Source: Actinomadura flavalba DSM 45200 (GTDB lineage: Bacteria; Actinomycetota; Actinomycetes; Streptosporangiales; Streptosporangiaceae). From it: a DNA stretch of 64,000 nucleotides. Of the stretch, positions 23,163 to 31,019 are shown in pieces. Where the stretch lies: assembly GCF_000374305.1 (NCBI RefSeq), contig NZ_KB894097.1:1-64000 (forward strand), written 5' to 3'. A program made the translations under genes and the position numbers. The number at the start of each line of letters is the position of its first letter. The first letter of the stretch is position 1. Under the pieces are notes generated by a model. It had not been told where the DNA came from. It did no database searches and saw nothing but the letters and a program-made list of their open reading frames with translations.

Positions 23163-24792
23163 GGCCGATCCACGCGGTCTGGAACAGCGGGAAGCCCTGC
23201 GGCTCGAAGGTGATGCCGCCGACCTTGGCGTTCCGCCCGACCAGAGTGGACTGCACGTAGACCGGGACGACGACGCTCTGCGCGATCACCTTCTGCTGCA
23301 CCTTCTCGTACAGCTCCAGCCGGGTCTTGGCGTCGGAGCTGGCCAGGGCCTGCTGGAACCAGCCGTCCACCTCCTTGTCGGAGTAGCGGGCGGCGTTCTG
23401 CGTGAGGCGCGGGCCCTTGGTGATGTTGCCGGTGTCGAAGAGGCTGCGCAGCGAGTCGGCGTCGGCGCGCATGCTGTAGTCGAGCAGGTCGTACTCGGCC
23501 TTGCCGTACTTGACCAGGTACTCGTTGAACGTGACGTTCTGGATGTCGACGTGGAAGCCGACCTTCTTCACCTCGGCCTGCACCTGCTCGGAGAGCGTGA
23601 CGCGCGACTCCCGGTCCAGGGCCTTCAGGATGGGCCAGCGCAGGGTGAGGCGCTTGCCGTCCTTGGTGCGGTAGCCCTCGCCGTCGCGGGCGGTCCAGCC
23701 GGCCTCGTCCAGCAGCCGGTTCGCCTTGGCCGCGTCGAAGCCCCACTGGCTCTCGGTGCCCTTGTCGTAGCCGGGCGCCTGCGGCGACAGCGGGCTGTAC
23801 GCCTTGGTGAACGCGCCGAAGTAGAGCTTGTCGACGAGCGTCTTGAAGTCGACGGACGAGCGGAACGCGTCCCGCACCTTCGGGTCGGTGAAGACGCCGT
23901 GCGTGGTGTTGAGGAAGTAGGAGTAGGTGCCGACCGGCACCCGGTCCACCTTGAGCCGCTTGTCGGCCTCGGCGAGCCGCAGGCTGGACGGCGGCACGGC
24001 GAGGATCGCGTCGACCTGGCCGCTGGTCAGCGCGCCGTAGCGGACCGAGTCCTCGACCAGCATCTTGATCTCCAGCCGGTCGAGGCGCGCCGGACCCTGG
24101 TGGGACGACGTGGGCGGCGCCCACCTGTAGTCCGGGTTGCGGCGGTAGGTGGCGCTCTGGTGCGCGGTGTACTTCTCCAGCAGGAACGGCCCGGAGCCCA
24201 CGATGTTCGACGCCTGCGCCGCCGGGCCCTTGGCCAGTTCCTTCGGCGAGTGGATGCCGAAGAAGACCGTGGACAGCACGTTGAGGAACGGCGAGTGCGG
24301 GCGCTCGAAGTTCACCTTGGCCGTGTAACGGTCCACGACCTCGGTGTCCTGGTACGGCCCGAACTGCGACGCCGCGAGCTGCGACTTGGTCTTCGGGTCG
24401 ACGATGTGGTCCAGGTTCGCCTTGACGGCGGCGGCGTCGAACGGGGTGCCGTCGGTGAACTTCACGTCCTGGCGCAGCTTGAAGGTGTAGCTGCGCTGGT
24501 CCGGCGAGATCTCCCACGACGTGGCGAGCCACGGCTTGATCGTGCCGTCCTTCTCCTGCGACACCAGCGAGTCCAGGATCGGCCGGGTGAAGATGGCCGT
24601 GACGTCCTGCGGGCTCGTGTGCGGGTCCAGCGCGAGCGGTTCGCTGTTGACGGCGAACGTCAGCGTGCCGCCCTGGACCGGCGCGCCGCCGCCCGCCGCC
24701 GCGCCGCCCGCCCCGTCGCCGCCGCAGGCGGACAGGGTGAGGGGCAGGACGGCCGCGAGGACGGCGAGCGTTGATCTTCTTGGTCGGAACAA
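23155..24792 (-). CDS. Oligopeptide-type ABC solute-binding lipoprotein (SBP family 5)
   Basis: A 545-residue extracellular binding protein. The signal peptide ends in the lipobox LSAC with Cys23, followed by a Gly/Ala-rich tether. Typical SBP_bac_5 features are EPLALDPHTSPQDVT near the N-terminus, KPWLATSWEISPDQRSYTFKL, VKFTDGTPFDAAAVKANLDH and IVGSGPFLLEKY. The start is TTG with a GGAAGG site. It lies between the AHBA synthesis genes and the permeases on one strand. Why an importer belongs here is unclear; uptake of a precursor or a signal are possibilities. Confidence 0.93.
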   Translation of the reverse strand: MFRPRRSTLAVLAAVLPLTLSACGGDGAGGAAAGGGAPVQGGTLTFAVNSEPLALDPHTSPQDVTAIFTRPILDSLVSQEKDGTIKPWLATSWEISPDQRSYTFKLRQDVKFTDGTPFDAAAVKANLDHIVDPKTKSQLAASQFGPYQDTEVVDRYTAKVNFERPHSPFLNVLSTVFFGIHSPKELAKGPAAQASNIVGSGPFLLEKYTAHQSATYRRNPDYRWAPPTSSHQGPARLDRLEIKMLVEDSVRYGALTSGQVDAILAVPPSSLRLAEADKRLKVDRVPVGTYSYFLNTTHGVFTDPKVRDAFRSSVDFKTLVDKLYFGAFTKAYSPLSPQAPGYDKGTESQWGFDAAKANRLLDEAGWTARDGEGYRTKDGKRLTLRWPILKALDRESRVTLSEQVQAEVKKVGFHVDIQNVTFNEYLVKYGKAEYDLLDYSMRADADSLRSLFDTGNITKGPRLTQNAARYSDKEVDGWFQQALASSDAKTRLELYEKVQQKVIAQSVVVPVYVQSTLVGRNAKVGGITFEPQGFPLFQTAWIGRG

Positions 24793-24855
24793 CGGAGACC
24801 TTCCGGATGTCTTCAGGGGTCGGGTGGGGGGCGGGAGCGGCGGGGTCGGGGGACG

Positions 24856-25539
24856 TCAGTCGGCCAGCGCGTCGGTGAAGGGCAGCCGGGCCGGGCACAG
24901 CTCCAGCAGTTCGGCGGGACGGCGGACGACGACGTCGGGATAGGCGGCGAGCAGCTCGGCCTCGTTGGTCTCGCCCCACAGCGCGGCGACGGCGGTGACG
25001 CCCGCGCCGTGCGCGCTGGCCAGGTCGGTGACGGCGTCGCCGACCATCAGCGCCCGGTCCGGCGCGGCGTCGAGCAGGTGCAGCGCGCGCCGCACGATGT
25101 CGGGCGCGGGCTTGGGCCGGGCGATCTCGTCGGAGCCGATGACGTAGGCGAACCGGTCCAGGACGCCGAGCGTGTTCAGCAGCGAGCGGGCGCGTGGCCC
25201 GCTCTTGCCGGTGGCGACGGCGAGCCGCAGCCCGCGCCGGCGCAGCTCGTCGAGCAGGTCCGCGACGCCGGGGAACAGCGTGACGCGGTGGGCGAGCCGG
25301 TAGCTCTCCCGGACGAAGGGCTCCTCTAGCTCCGGCGGGAGCCCCATGATGCGCATGATGTCCGGGAAGTACCGGCCGAGGTGGCGGCTGTACTCGGTGA
25401 AGGGTGCCGGGCCGTCGCCGACCACCTCGGCGTAGGCGGTGTGGAACGCCTCGCGCATCACCGCGAAGCTGTCCACGAGGACGCCGTCGAGGTCGAAGAC
25501 GACGACGTCGGGGGGAGGAAGGGTCGCGTCACCCGGCAC
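24856..25539 (-). CDS. rifM: HAD-family phosphatase of AHBA biosynthesis (RifM type)
   Basis: A 227-residue HAD-IA hydrolase. Motif I is VVFDLDGVLVDS (nucleophile and acid/base Asp), the motif II Thr is in VATGKSG, Lys lies in ARPKPAPDI, and the acidic motif IV is MVGDAVTD. RifM-type enzymes, together with the RifL-type oxidoreductase and a RifK partner, are needed to form kanosamine or iminoerythrose phosphate precursors of AHBA. The GTG start lies 11 bases inside the end of the oxidoreductase gene. It is the third gene of the K-L-M set. Confidence 0.9.
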   Translation of the reverse strand: MPGDATLPPPDVVVFDLDGVLVDSFAVMREAFHTAYAEVVGDGPAPFTEYSRHLGRYFPDIMRIMGLPPELEEPFVRESYRLAHRVTLFPGVADLLDELRRRGLRLAVATGKSGPRARSLLNTLGVLDRFAYVIGSDEIARPKPAPDIVRRALHLLDAAPDRALMVGDAVTDLASAHGAGVTAVAALWGETNEAELLAAYPDVVVRRPAELLELCPARLPFTDALAD

Positions 25540-26617
25540 GGCGGGCCTCCTGGAGGGGAACGGGCAGCGCGGACGCGTACAGCCGCTCGATCGTGCCGAT
25601 CATCCGGCGGGCCTGGCCGATGGCGCGGCCCCGGCTCGCCGGGTCGGACAGCCGGGCGGGCAGCGCGTCGAGCTGCCGGACGTACTCGGTGCCGATCGGC
25701 TCGTCGGGGACCGGGACGGGCGCGGTGACGCCGTGCCGGGTGCGGGTGAGCGCCGAGCCGGGCCAGCGGTTGGTGCTGAACCCGAACGTGCAGGTCAGGG
25801 CGGCGGTGCCCGCCTCGCCGTCGATGGTGAGGCGGGTGGTGTCGCGGGCCTCGTGCGACGCCCAGCTCACCCGCAGCGACACCGAGACGCCGCCGGGGGT
25901 GACCAGGAAGCCGCGCGCGGTGTCCTCGACGTCGCCGGACGCGCCGCCGTCCGGGCCGGGGCCGGTGTGCCAGGCGGCGCGGCGGGTGCCGCTGTTGACG
26001 AAGTCCGCCGACACCGACCCGACGACCTGGGAGAACTCGGCGCTGTCCAGCGACGGACCGGCCGCGTCGAGCAGGTGCCAGCCGAGGTCGACCAGCGCGC
26101 CGCCGCCCGCGCGGCTGCGGTCGGTGAACCAGCCGCCCGACCCCGGGACGCCGCGCGCCCGCACCCAGGCCAGGTCCACGTGCCGGACGGGCCCGAGCCG
26201 CGCGGCCAGCTCGTGCAGCGCCGCGACGTCCGCGCGGTACCGGGCGGCGCTGCCCGCGAGCAGCACCGCGCCGCCGTCGCGTTCGGCGGCGGCGAGCCGG
26301 TCGGCCTCCGCGACGTTCAGGCAGACGGGCTTCTCCACGAACACCGGGATGCCGCGCCGCAGCAGCCGTTCCGCGACGGGCGCGTGCAGGTGGTTGGGGA
26401 CGGCGACGACGGCGAGGTCGACCTCCGCGGGGTCGATCTCGGTGACGTCGGCCAGCAGCCGCCCGGCGGGCGCCGCCGCACGCGCGGCCGGGTCGGGCTC
26501 GACCACCGCGACGACCTCGTAGCGGGGGTGCGCGCGCAACCGGGGCAGCCAGATCGTCCGGCCCGCCCAGCCGTGGCCGACCAGGACGACGCGGACGGGC
26601 CGCTCGGGGGCGCTCAC
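25529..26617 (-). CDS. rifL: Gfo/Idh/MocA oxidoreductase of AHBA biosynthesis (RifL type)
   Basis: A 362-residue NAD(P)-dependent oxidoreductase. It has the Rossmann loop VVLVGHGWAGRTIWLPRL, the family hallmark FVEKPVCLNVAEADRL and a C-terminal alpha/beta domain with DLGWHLLDAAG. RifL is proposed to oxidise UDP-glucose at C3 before transamination by the RifK/L pair towards UDP-kanosamine. The GTG start overlaps the AHBA synthase stop by four bases, and the 3' end overlaps the phosphatase gene. The order K-L-M is that of the rif and other ansamycin clusters. Confidence 0.9.
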   Translation of the reverse strand: MSAPERPVRVVLVGHGWAGRTIWLPRLRAHPRYEVVAVVEPDPAARAAAPAGRLLADVTEIDPAEVDLAVVAVPNHLHAPVAERLLRRGIPVFVEKPVCLNVAEADRLAAAERDGGAVLLAGSAARYRADVAALHELAARLGPVRHVDLAWVRARGVPGSGGWFTDRSRAGGGALVDLGWHLLDAAGPSLDSAEFSQVVGSVSADFVNSGTRRAAWHTGPGPDGGASGDVEDTARGFLVTPGGVSVSLRVSWASHEARDTTRLTIDGEAGTAALTCTFGFSTNRWPGSALTRTRHGVTAPVPVPDEPIGTEYVRQLDALPARLSDPASRGRAIGQARRMIGTIERLYASALPVPLQEARRAG

Positions 26618-27777
26618 ACCGACTCCAGCGCGGCGGCGATGATCCCGGGGATCGCACGGACCGCGTCCTCGTCGGCCAGCAGCGTGCGGTGGTGCAGCCA
26701 GATCCCCTCGGAGTGGATCAGCTCGGTGTTGGGGTTGCGTTCCGCGAGTTCGTCCACCGACAGGGCGGGCGCCCCGGTCTCCCAGAAGCCGTTCGTCCGG
26801 TAGACGGCGCGGAAGACGACGAAGGCGGGCAGCCCGCGCCGGACCAGTTCCGCGACCAGCGCGTTGCGGCGTTCCTCCCCGATGCCCGGGACGCGGAACA
26901 TCGCCATGTAGTGCGGGACGCGGGTGGCGCGCTCGTCCCGGCTCTGCGGGACGACGCCGGGGACGGCGGCGAGCAGCGGGGCGAGCAGCGCCGCGCGGCG
27001 CTCGCGCGTCTCGACCTGGGAGCCGAGCCGGGCGAGCTGGGCGCGCAGCACGCTCGCGGAGAACTCGTTCAGCCGGAAGTTGGAGCCGGACGTGGCGTGC
27101 AGGTAGCGGATGTCGGTCGGTGGGCGGCCGCAACTGTGCCGGAGGAAGCCGTGGTCGCGGCCCTCCTCGTCGGCGAACAGCACGAGGCCGCCTTCGCCGG
27201 CCGTCATCAGCTTGCCGTTCTGGAAGCTGAACGCCGCCACCGAGCCGAGTTCCCCGACCTTGCGGCCGCGCCATTCGGCGCCGTGCGCGTGCGCGGCGTC
27301 CTGGAGCAGCGGGACGCCGGTGCGTTCGGAGATCTTGCCGAGGGCGTCCAGGTCCGCGATCTGACCCGCCATGTGCACCGGCATGATCGCCTTGGTGCGG
27401 GGGGTGATCGCGGCCTCGGCGGCGGCCGGGTCGAGGTTGTAGGTGCCGAGGTCGACGTCCACGGGCACCGCCGTGGCGCCGAGCCGCTGCGCGGCCTGGG
27501 AGGACGAGATGAAGGTGAAGGCCGGGACGATCACCTCGTCGCCGGGGCCGACGCCGAGGACCTGGAGGGCCAGTTCCAGCGCGTGCGTGCCGTTGGTGAC
27601 CGCGAGCGCGTGGCCGCCGCCGTGGAACGCGGCGAACTCGCGCTCGAACGCGTCGACCTCACCGCCGCCCATGCGCCACCACTGGCCCTGTTCCAGCGCC
27701 CGCACCAGTGCGGTCCGTTCTGCGTCGTCGTACTGCGGCCATTCTGGGAATTGCGGCGCCGTCAGTGGAGTCGTCAT
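26614..27777 (-). CDS. rifK: 3-amino-5-hydroxybenzoate (AHBA) synthase, RifK type
   Basis: A 387-residue PLP enzyme of the DegT/AHBA-synthase family. It shows the N-terminal FPEWPQYDDAERTALVRALE pattern, the GTHALELAL helix, the PLP-contact stretch LLQDAAHAHGAEW and the Schiff-base lysine in SFQNGKLM (Lys189, equal to Lys188 of RifK within one residue). AHBA synthase aromatises aminodehydroshikimate to AHBA and is the accepted marker gene of AHBA natural products. It heads a minus-strand transcript that continues into rifL and rifM and probably the importer genes. A shared 12-mer lies about 120 bases upstream. Confidence 0.96.
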   Translation of the reverse strand: MTTPLTAPQFPEWPQYDDAERTALVRALEQGQWWRMGGGEVDAFEREFAAFHGGGHALAVTNGTHALELALQVLGVGPGDEVIVPAFTFISSSQAAQRLGATAVPVDVDLGTYNLDPAAAEAAITPRTKAIMPVHMAGQIADLDALGKISERTGVPLLQDAAHAHGAEWRGRKVGELGSVAAFSFQNGKLMTAGEGGLVLFADEEGRDHGFLRHSCGRPPTDIRYLHATSGSNFRLNEFSASVLRAQLARLGSQVETRERRAALLAPLLAAVPGVVPQSRDERATRVPHYMAMFRVPGIGEERRNALVAELVRRGLPAFVVFRAVYRTNGFWETGAPALSVDELAERNPNTELIHSEGIWLHHRTLLADEDAVRAIPGIIAAALESV

Positions 27778-28014
27778 GAGTCGCGCTTTCCTCCGTGCTC
27801 GAAAGACGTCGTTCTCGCTCCGGACAAGGGCGTACGCCGGGCGAAACGCCCGACTGCTCGAACGCTAGCGAGAAAGGGGCGCGGCGTTATCCCCTGACGA
27901 CCCCCCTACATCCCCCCAGCCTTGCCGTCCGGCGGCCGGTTTCCCTTGGCCCGTTTCCCGGGCTGTTGTTATAACCGGGGCGATACGGCGCTCCACCGGA
28001 AGGCGAGGCAACAC
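27778..28014. promoter_or_regulatory. Divergent promoter region between AHBA synthase and aminodehydroquinase
   Basis: This region of 237 bases drives rifK-L-M (minus) and rifJ onward (plus). It carries the ACGACCCCCCTA element at 27897-27908. A relatively AT-rich stretch (GTTGTTATAACCGG, 27963-27976) contains the palindrome TTATAA and could be a -10 for the rifJ side. The rifJ ribosome site is GGAAGGCGAGG. Confidence 0.5.
27897..27908 (-). promoter_or_regulatory. Shared promoter element ACGACCCCCCTA, AHBA synthase copy
   Basis: Identical in sequence and in orientation relative to its gene to the 12-mer upstream of the PKS. Flanks are also alike: CCCCTG before and CATCCCCCC after. Two copies in the two key promoters of one pathway suggest a common regulator. 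Confidence 0.5.
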
Positions 28015-28449
28015 GTGTCCGACCTGCTGCTGCTCAACGGCCCGAACCTCGGCACGCTCGGCCGCCGCGAACCCGAGGTGTACGGCACCGACACGCTCGC
28101 CGACATCGAGGCGGCCGTCGCGGACGAGGTCGCGGGCCGGGGCTGGAAGGTCGTCTCGGTCCAGCGCGAGTCGGAGGGGGAACTGATCCACACCCTTCAG
28201 GCGAACTACGACGCGGCCGGTGCGATCCTCAATCCGGGCGCGCTGATGATCGCGGGCTGGAGCCTGCGCGACGCCCTCGCGAGCTTCCCCCCGCCGTGGA
28301 TCGAGGTGCACCTGTCGAACGTCTACGCCCGCGAGTCCTTCCGGCACCAGTCGGTGCTGGCGCCGCTGGCGAACGGCGTCGTCATCGGCCTCGGCCCCCT
28401 CGGCTACCGCCTCGCCGCCCAGGCCCTCCTGGCCAAGGTCCCGACGTGA
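28015..28449 (+). CDS. rifJ: Aminodehydroquinate dehydratase (RifJ type, type II dehydroquinase)
   Basis: A 144-residue type II dehydroquinase. LLLLNGPNLGTLGRREPEVYG holds the active-site Asn, Arg and catalytic Tyr loop. NPGALMIAGWSLRDAL is the substrate-binding Asn/His region with local changes, and IEVHLSNVYARESFRHQSVL carries the catalytic His-Ser network. It converts aminodehydroquinate to aminodehydroshikimate, the substrate of RifK. The start is GTG after a GGAAGGCGAGG site; an upstream in-frame ATG would add a non-homologous tail. It opens the plus-strand part of the AHBA genes. Confidence 0.92.
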   Translation: MSDLLLLNGPNLGTLGRREPEVYGTDTLADIEAAVADEVAGRGWKVVSVQRESEGELIHTLQANYDAAGAILNPGALMIAGWSLRDALASFPPPWIEVHLSNVYARESFRHQSVLAPLANGVVIGLGPLGYRLAAQALLAKVPT

Positions 28450-28758
28450 CCGTGACGCGCGCACGACTCAGCTTCGACACCGACGGCCCGGCCGCGAGCC
28501 GCGCGCGGGACGCGCGGCCCGGCTCCACCCGCACCTACCGGGAGACGCGATGAGCGGCCCGGGCACGCGGCTGGGGATCGACCCCGGCGCCCCGGCCACG
28601 CGCCGCGCGCAGGAACGCGCGGCCCGGCTCCACCCGCACCCACCGGGAGACGCGATGAGCGGCCCGGGCGCGCGGCTGGGGATCGACCCCGGCGCCCCGG
28701 CCACGCGCCCCGCGCAGGACACACGACCCGACGCCACCCACACCCACCGGGGGACGCG
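28450..28758. repeat. Tandem duplications of the rifN ribosome site and start region
   Basis: Two extra copies of the rifN translation-start region precede the gene. ATGs occur at 28550, 28655 and 28759 (spacings 105 and 104), each preceded by the same GGGAGACGCG or GGGGACGCG context and followed by codons for MSG-x-G-x-RLGID. A partial fourth upstream copy begins near 28480. The first two copies are in frame with each other and form a 70-codon ORF whose TGA overlaps the real rifN ATG (ATGA). Only the third copy continues into the ROK kinase. Confidence 0.85.
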
Positions 28759-29670
28759 ATGAGCGGCTCGGGCGCGCGGCTGGGGATCGACATCGGCGGC
28801 ACGAAGGTGGCGCTGCGGATCGAGGACGGGCACGGGGCGCGCGAGAGCGTCTTCCGGTGGCCCGCGTCCGCCGATCCGCGCGCCGACCGGGACGCGCTGC
28901 GGGCGGGCGTCGCGGAGCTGCGGCGGGTGTGGGACCGGCCCGTCGGTGCGGTCGGCGTGGCCGTGCCCGCCGCGCTGGACGCGGCCGGGCGGGTGACCGC
29001 GTGGCCGGGGCGGCCCGGGTGGGCGGGGCTGGACCTGCGCGGGCTGCTGCGGGAGTTGTTCCCCGCCGTGCCGGTGCGGTGCGGCGACGACGGGGACCTC
29101 GCGGCGCTGGCGGAGGCCGGGCACGCCGGGGTCCGGCACGTCCTGTACGTCGGGGTCGGGACGGGCGTCGGCGGCGGGATCGTGCTGGACGGCGCGCCGG
29201 TGCCGGGCCCCGGGCGCGGGTCGTGCGAGGTCGGGCACCTGGTCATCGACCGGTCCGGGCCGCCGTGCGACTGCGGGCGGCGCGGCTGTCTCCAAGCGTT
29301 CGCGTCCGGCCCGGCGACGCTGCGCCGCGCCGCGCGGCTGCGCGGAGAGCCCGCCGGATACGACGAGCTGCGCGAGGGTCTGGCCACGGGCCGGATCTGG
29401 GCGCGGGCCGCGCTGCGGGAGACGTCCGCCGCGCTCGCCACCGCCGTCATCGGCGTGACCGAACTCGTCCGCCCCGACGCCGTGATCATCGGCGGCGGGT
29501 TCGCCGCCGGGCTCCCCGAACTGGTCCCCGGCGTCCGCGACCACCTGCGCGCCCTGGCCCGCCCCGGCTTCCCCGCTCCCCCGGTACTCCCCGCCCGCCT
29601 CGGCGCCCTCTCCTCCCTGCACGGCGCCCTCCTCCTCGCCAAGCCCACGCCCCCGGCCGACGCCCCATGA
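28759..29670 (+). CDS. rifN: Kanosamine kinase of AHBA biosynthesis (RifN type, ROK family)
   Basis: A 303-residue ROK-family sugar kinase. The ATP phosphate loop is LGIDIGGTKVAL, the ROK segment is YVGVGTGVGGGIVLDG, and the zinc/cysteine cluster is CDCGRRGCLQ. The latter reads LQ where the family consensus is LE. RifN phosphorylates kanosamine to kanosamine 6-phosphate, which feeds the aminoshikimate pathway. The start was chosen because only this copy of the duplicated start region reads into IGGTK. The upstream repeats may affect its translation. Confidence 0.9.
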   Translation: MSGSGARLGIDIGGTKVALRIEDGHGARESVFRWPASADPRADRDALRAGVAELRRVWDRPVGAVGVAVPAALDAAGRVTAWPGRPGWAGLDLRGLLRELFPAVPVRCGDDGDLAALAEAGHAGVRHVLYVGVGTGVGGGIVLDGAPVPGPGRGSCEVGHLVIDRSGPPCDCGRRGCLQAFASGPATLRRAARLRGEPAGYDELREGLATGRIWARAALRETSAALATAVIGVTELVRPDAVIIGGGFAAGLPELVPGVRDHLRALARPGFPAPPVLPARLGALSSLHGALLLAKPTPPADAP

Positions 29671-29971
29671 CCGGCCCGCGACGTGGCACGAACCCCGCCC
29701 GACGCCCCACCACCGGCCCCCCATCGAGCACGAACCCCACCAAACGCCCCACCACTGCACACGAACCCCGCCGGACGCCCCACCACTGACCCACAACCGC
29801 AGACGAACCCCGCCAGAAGCCCCGCCACCGGCCCACGACCGAGCACGGAACCCGGGAGACGCCCCATGACCGCACGACGGCCGAGCAGGACGCGCGCCAC
29901 AATCCCGGGAGACGTCCCATGACCGCACGACGAGCGAGCAGGACGCGCACCGCGATTTCGGGAGACGTCGC
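29667..29971. repeat. Degenerate 42-53 bp minisatellite between rifN and rifG
   Basis: About seven imperfect units fill the gap. Early ones have the form CGAGCACGAACCCC...CGCCCC. The last two are longer and nearly identical, beginning ATGACCGCACGACG and ending GGGAGACGTC. The final unit runs into the rifG GTG start. As in the rifN leader, each unit ends in a GGGAGACG ribosome-site-like stretch followed by ATG or GTG. Short ORFs in this tract look like by-products. Confidence 0.75.
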
Positions 29972-31018
29972 GTGAGCCCGCCCGCGATGGACGCGGGCGT
30001 CCGGGACGTCCGGGTCGAGCTCGGTGAGCGCGGGTACCGGGTTCGCATCGGGCCGGGGGTGCGGCGCGGGCTGCCCGGTGTGCTCGCGCGGCTCGGCGTC
30101 CGCCGTGTCGCGGTGGTGACGGCGCGGCCGCCGGAGTGGACGCCCGATCCCGGTGTCGAGGCGCTGGTGATCGAGGCCCGCGACGGCGAGCGGGACAAGA
30201 CGCTCGCGTGGGTGCAGGAGCTGTGCCGCCGCTTCGCCGCGTTCGGCCTGACCCGCGCCGACGCGGTCGTGGCCGTCGGCGGCGGGACGACGACCGACGC
30301 CGCCGGGCTCGCCGCCGCCCTCTACCACCGGGGCGTCCCGGTCGTGCACCTGCCGACGTCGCTGCTGGCGCAGGTGGACGCGAGCGTCGGCGGCAAGACC
30401 GCCGTGAACCTGCCCGAGGGCAAGAACCTCGTCGGCGCCTACTGGCAGCCCGCCGAGGTGCTGTGCGACACCGACTACCTGACGACGCTGCCCGACCGCG
30501 AGCGCGCCAACGGGTACGGCGAGATCGCCCGCTGCCACTTCATCGGCGCCCCCGGCCTGCTCGGCCTGCCGGTCACCGACCAGATCGCCGCGAGCGTCGC
30601 GCTCAAGGCGTCGATCGTCGCCGCCGACGAACGCGACACCAGCCGCCGCCACCTGCTCAACTACGGCCACACCCTCGGCCACGCCCTGGAGCACGCCACC
30701 GGCCACCGCGTCCGGCACGGCGAGGGCGTCGCGATCGGCACCGTCTTCGCCGGACGGCTCGCCCGCGCCCTCGGCCGCGTCGGCGCGTCCCGCGCGGCCG
30801 AGCACCACGACGTCGTCGCCGCCCACGGCCTGCGCACCCGGCTGCCCGCCGGGGTGGGCGACGACGAGCTGATCGGCTACATGCGCGCGGACAAGAAGCG
30901 CCAGGGCGACGGTCTCGCCTTCGTGCTCGACGGCCCGGCCGGGGCCGAGCTGGTGCCGGGCGTGCCGGAGGCGACGGTCGCGGCCGTCCTGCGCGCGATG
31001 CCGCGCGAGGAGGGGTGA
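29972..31018 (+). CDS. rifG: Aminodehydroquinate synthase (RifG type, AroB homologue)
   Basis: A 348-residue dehydroquinate-synthase-fold enzyme. Motifs are AVGGGTTTDAAGLAAALY (NAD binding), LLAQVDASVGGKTAVNLPEGKNLVG and the metal-binding HLLNYGHTLGHALEHAT with two His ligands, plus a Glu in NGYGEIARCH. RifG cyclises aminoDAHP to aminodehydroquinate. The GTG start follows GGGAGACGTC at the end of the repeat tract. It abuts the aminoquinate dehydrogenase gene by one base. Its substrate-producing partner RifH is absent from this window. Confidence 0.92.
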   Translation: MSPPAMDAGVRDVRVELGERGYRVRIGPGVRRGLPGVLARLGVRRVAVVTARPPEWTPDPGVEALVIEARDGERDKTLAWVQELCRRFAAFGLTRADAVVAVGGGTTTDAAGLAAALYHRGVPVVHLPTSLLAQVDASVGGKTAVNLPEGKNLVGAYWQPAEVLCDTDYLTTLPDRERANGYGEIARCHFIGAPGLLGLPVTDQIAASVALKASIVAADERDTSRRHLLNYGHTLGHALEHATGHRVRHGEGVAIGTVFAGRLARALGRVGASRAAEHHDVVAAHGLRTRLPAGVGDDELIGYMRADKKRQGDGLAFVLDGPAGAELVPGVPEATVAAVLRAMPREEG

Positions 31019-31019
31019 C

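Noticed and set aside
28550..28762. Independent 70-residue gene before rifN
   Set aside because: It consists of two copies of the rifN start region read through; composition is repeat-derived and no homology is evident. Kept as a repeat and possible leader ORF.
29683..29922. 79-residue ORF between rifN and rifG
   Set aside because: Entirely made of degenerate repeat units rich in Pro, Arg and Thr, with no ribosome site of its own.
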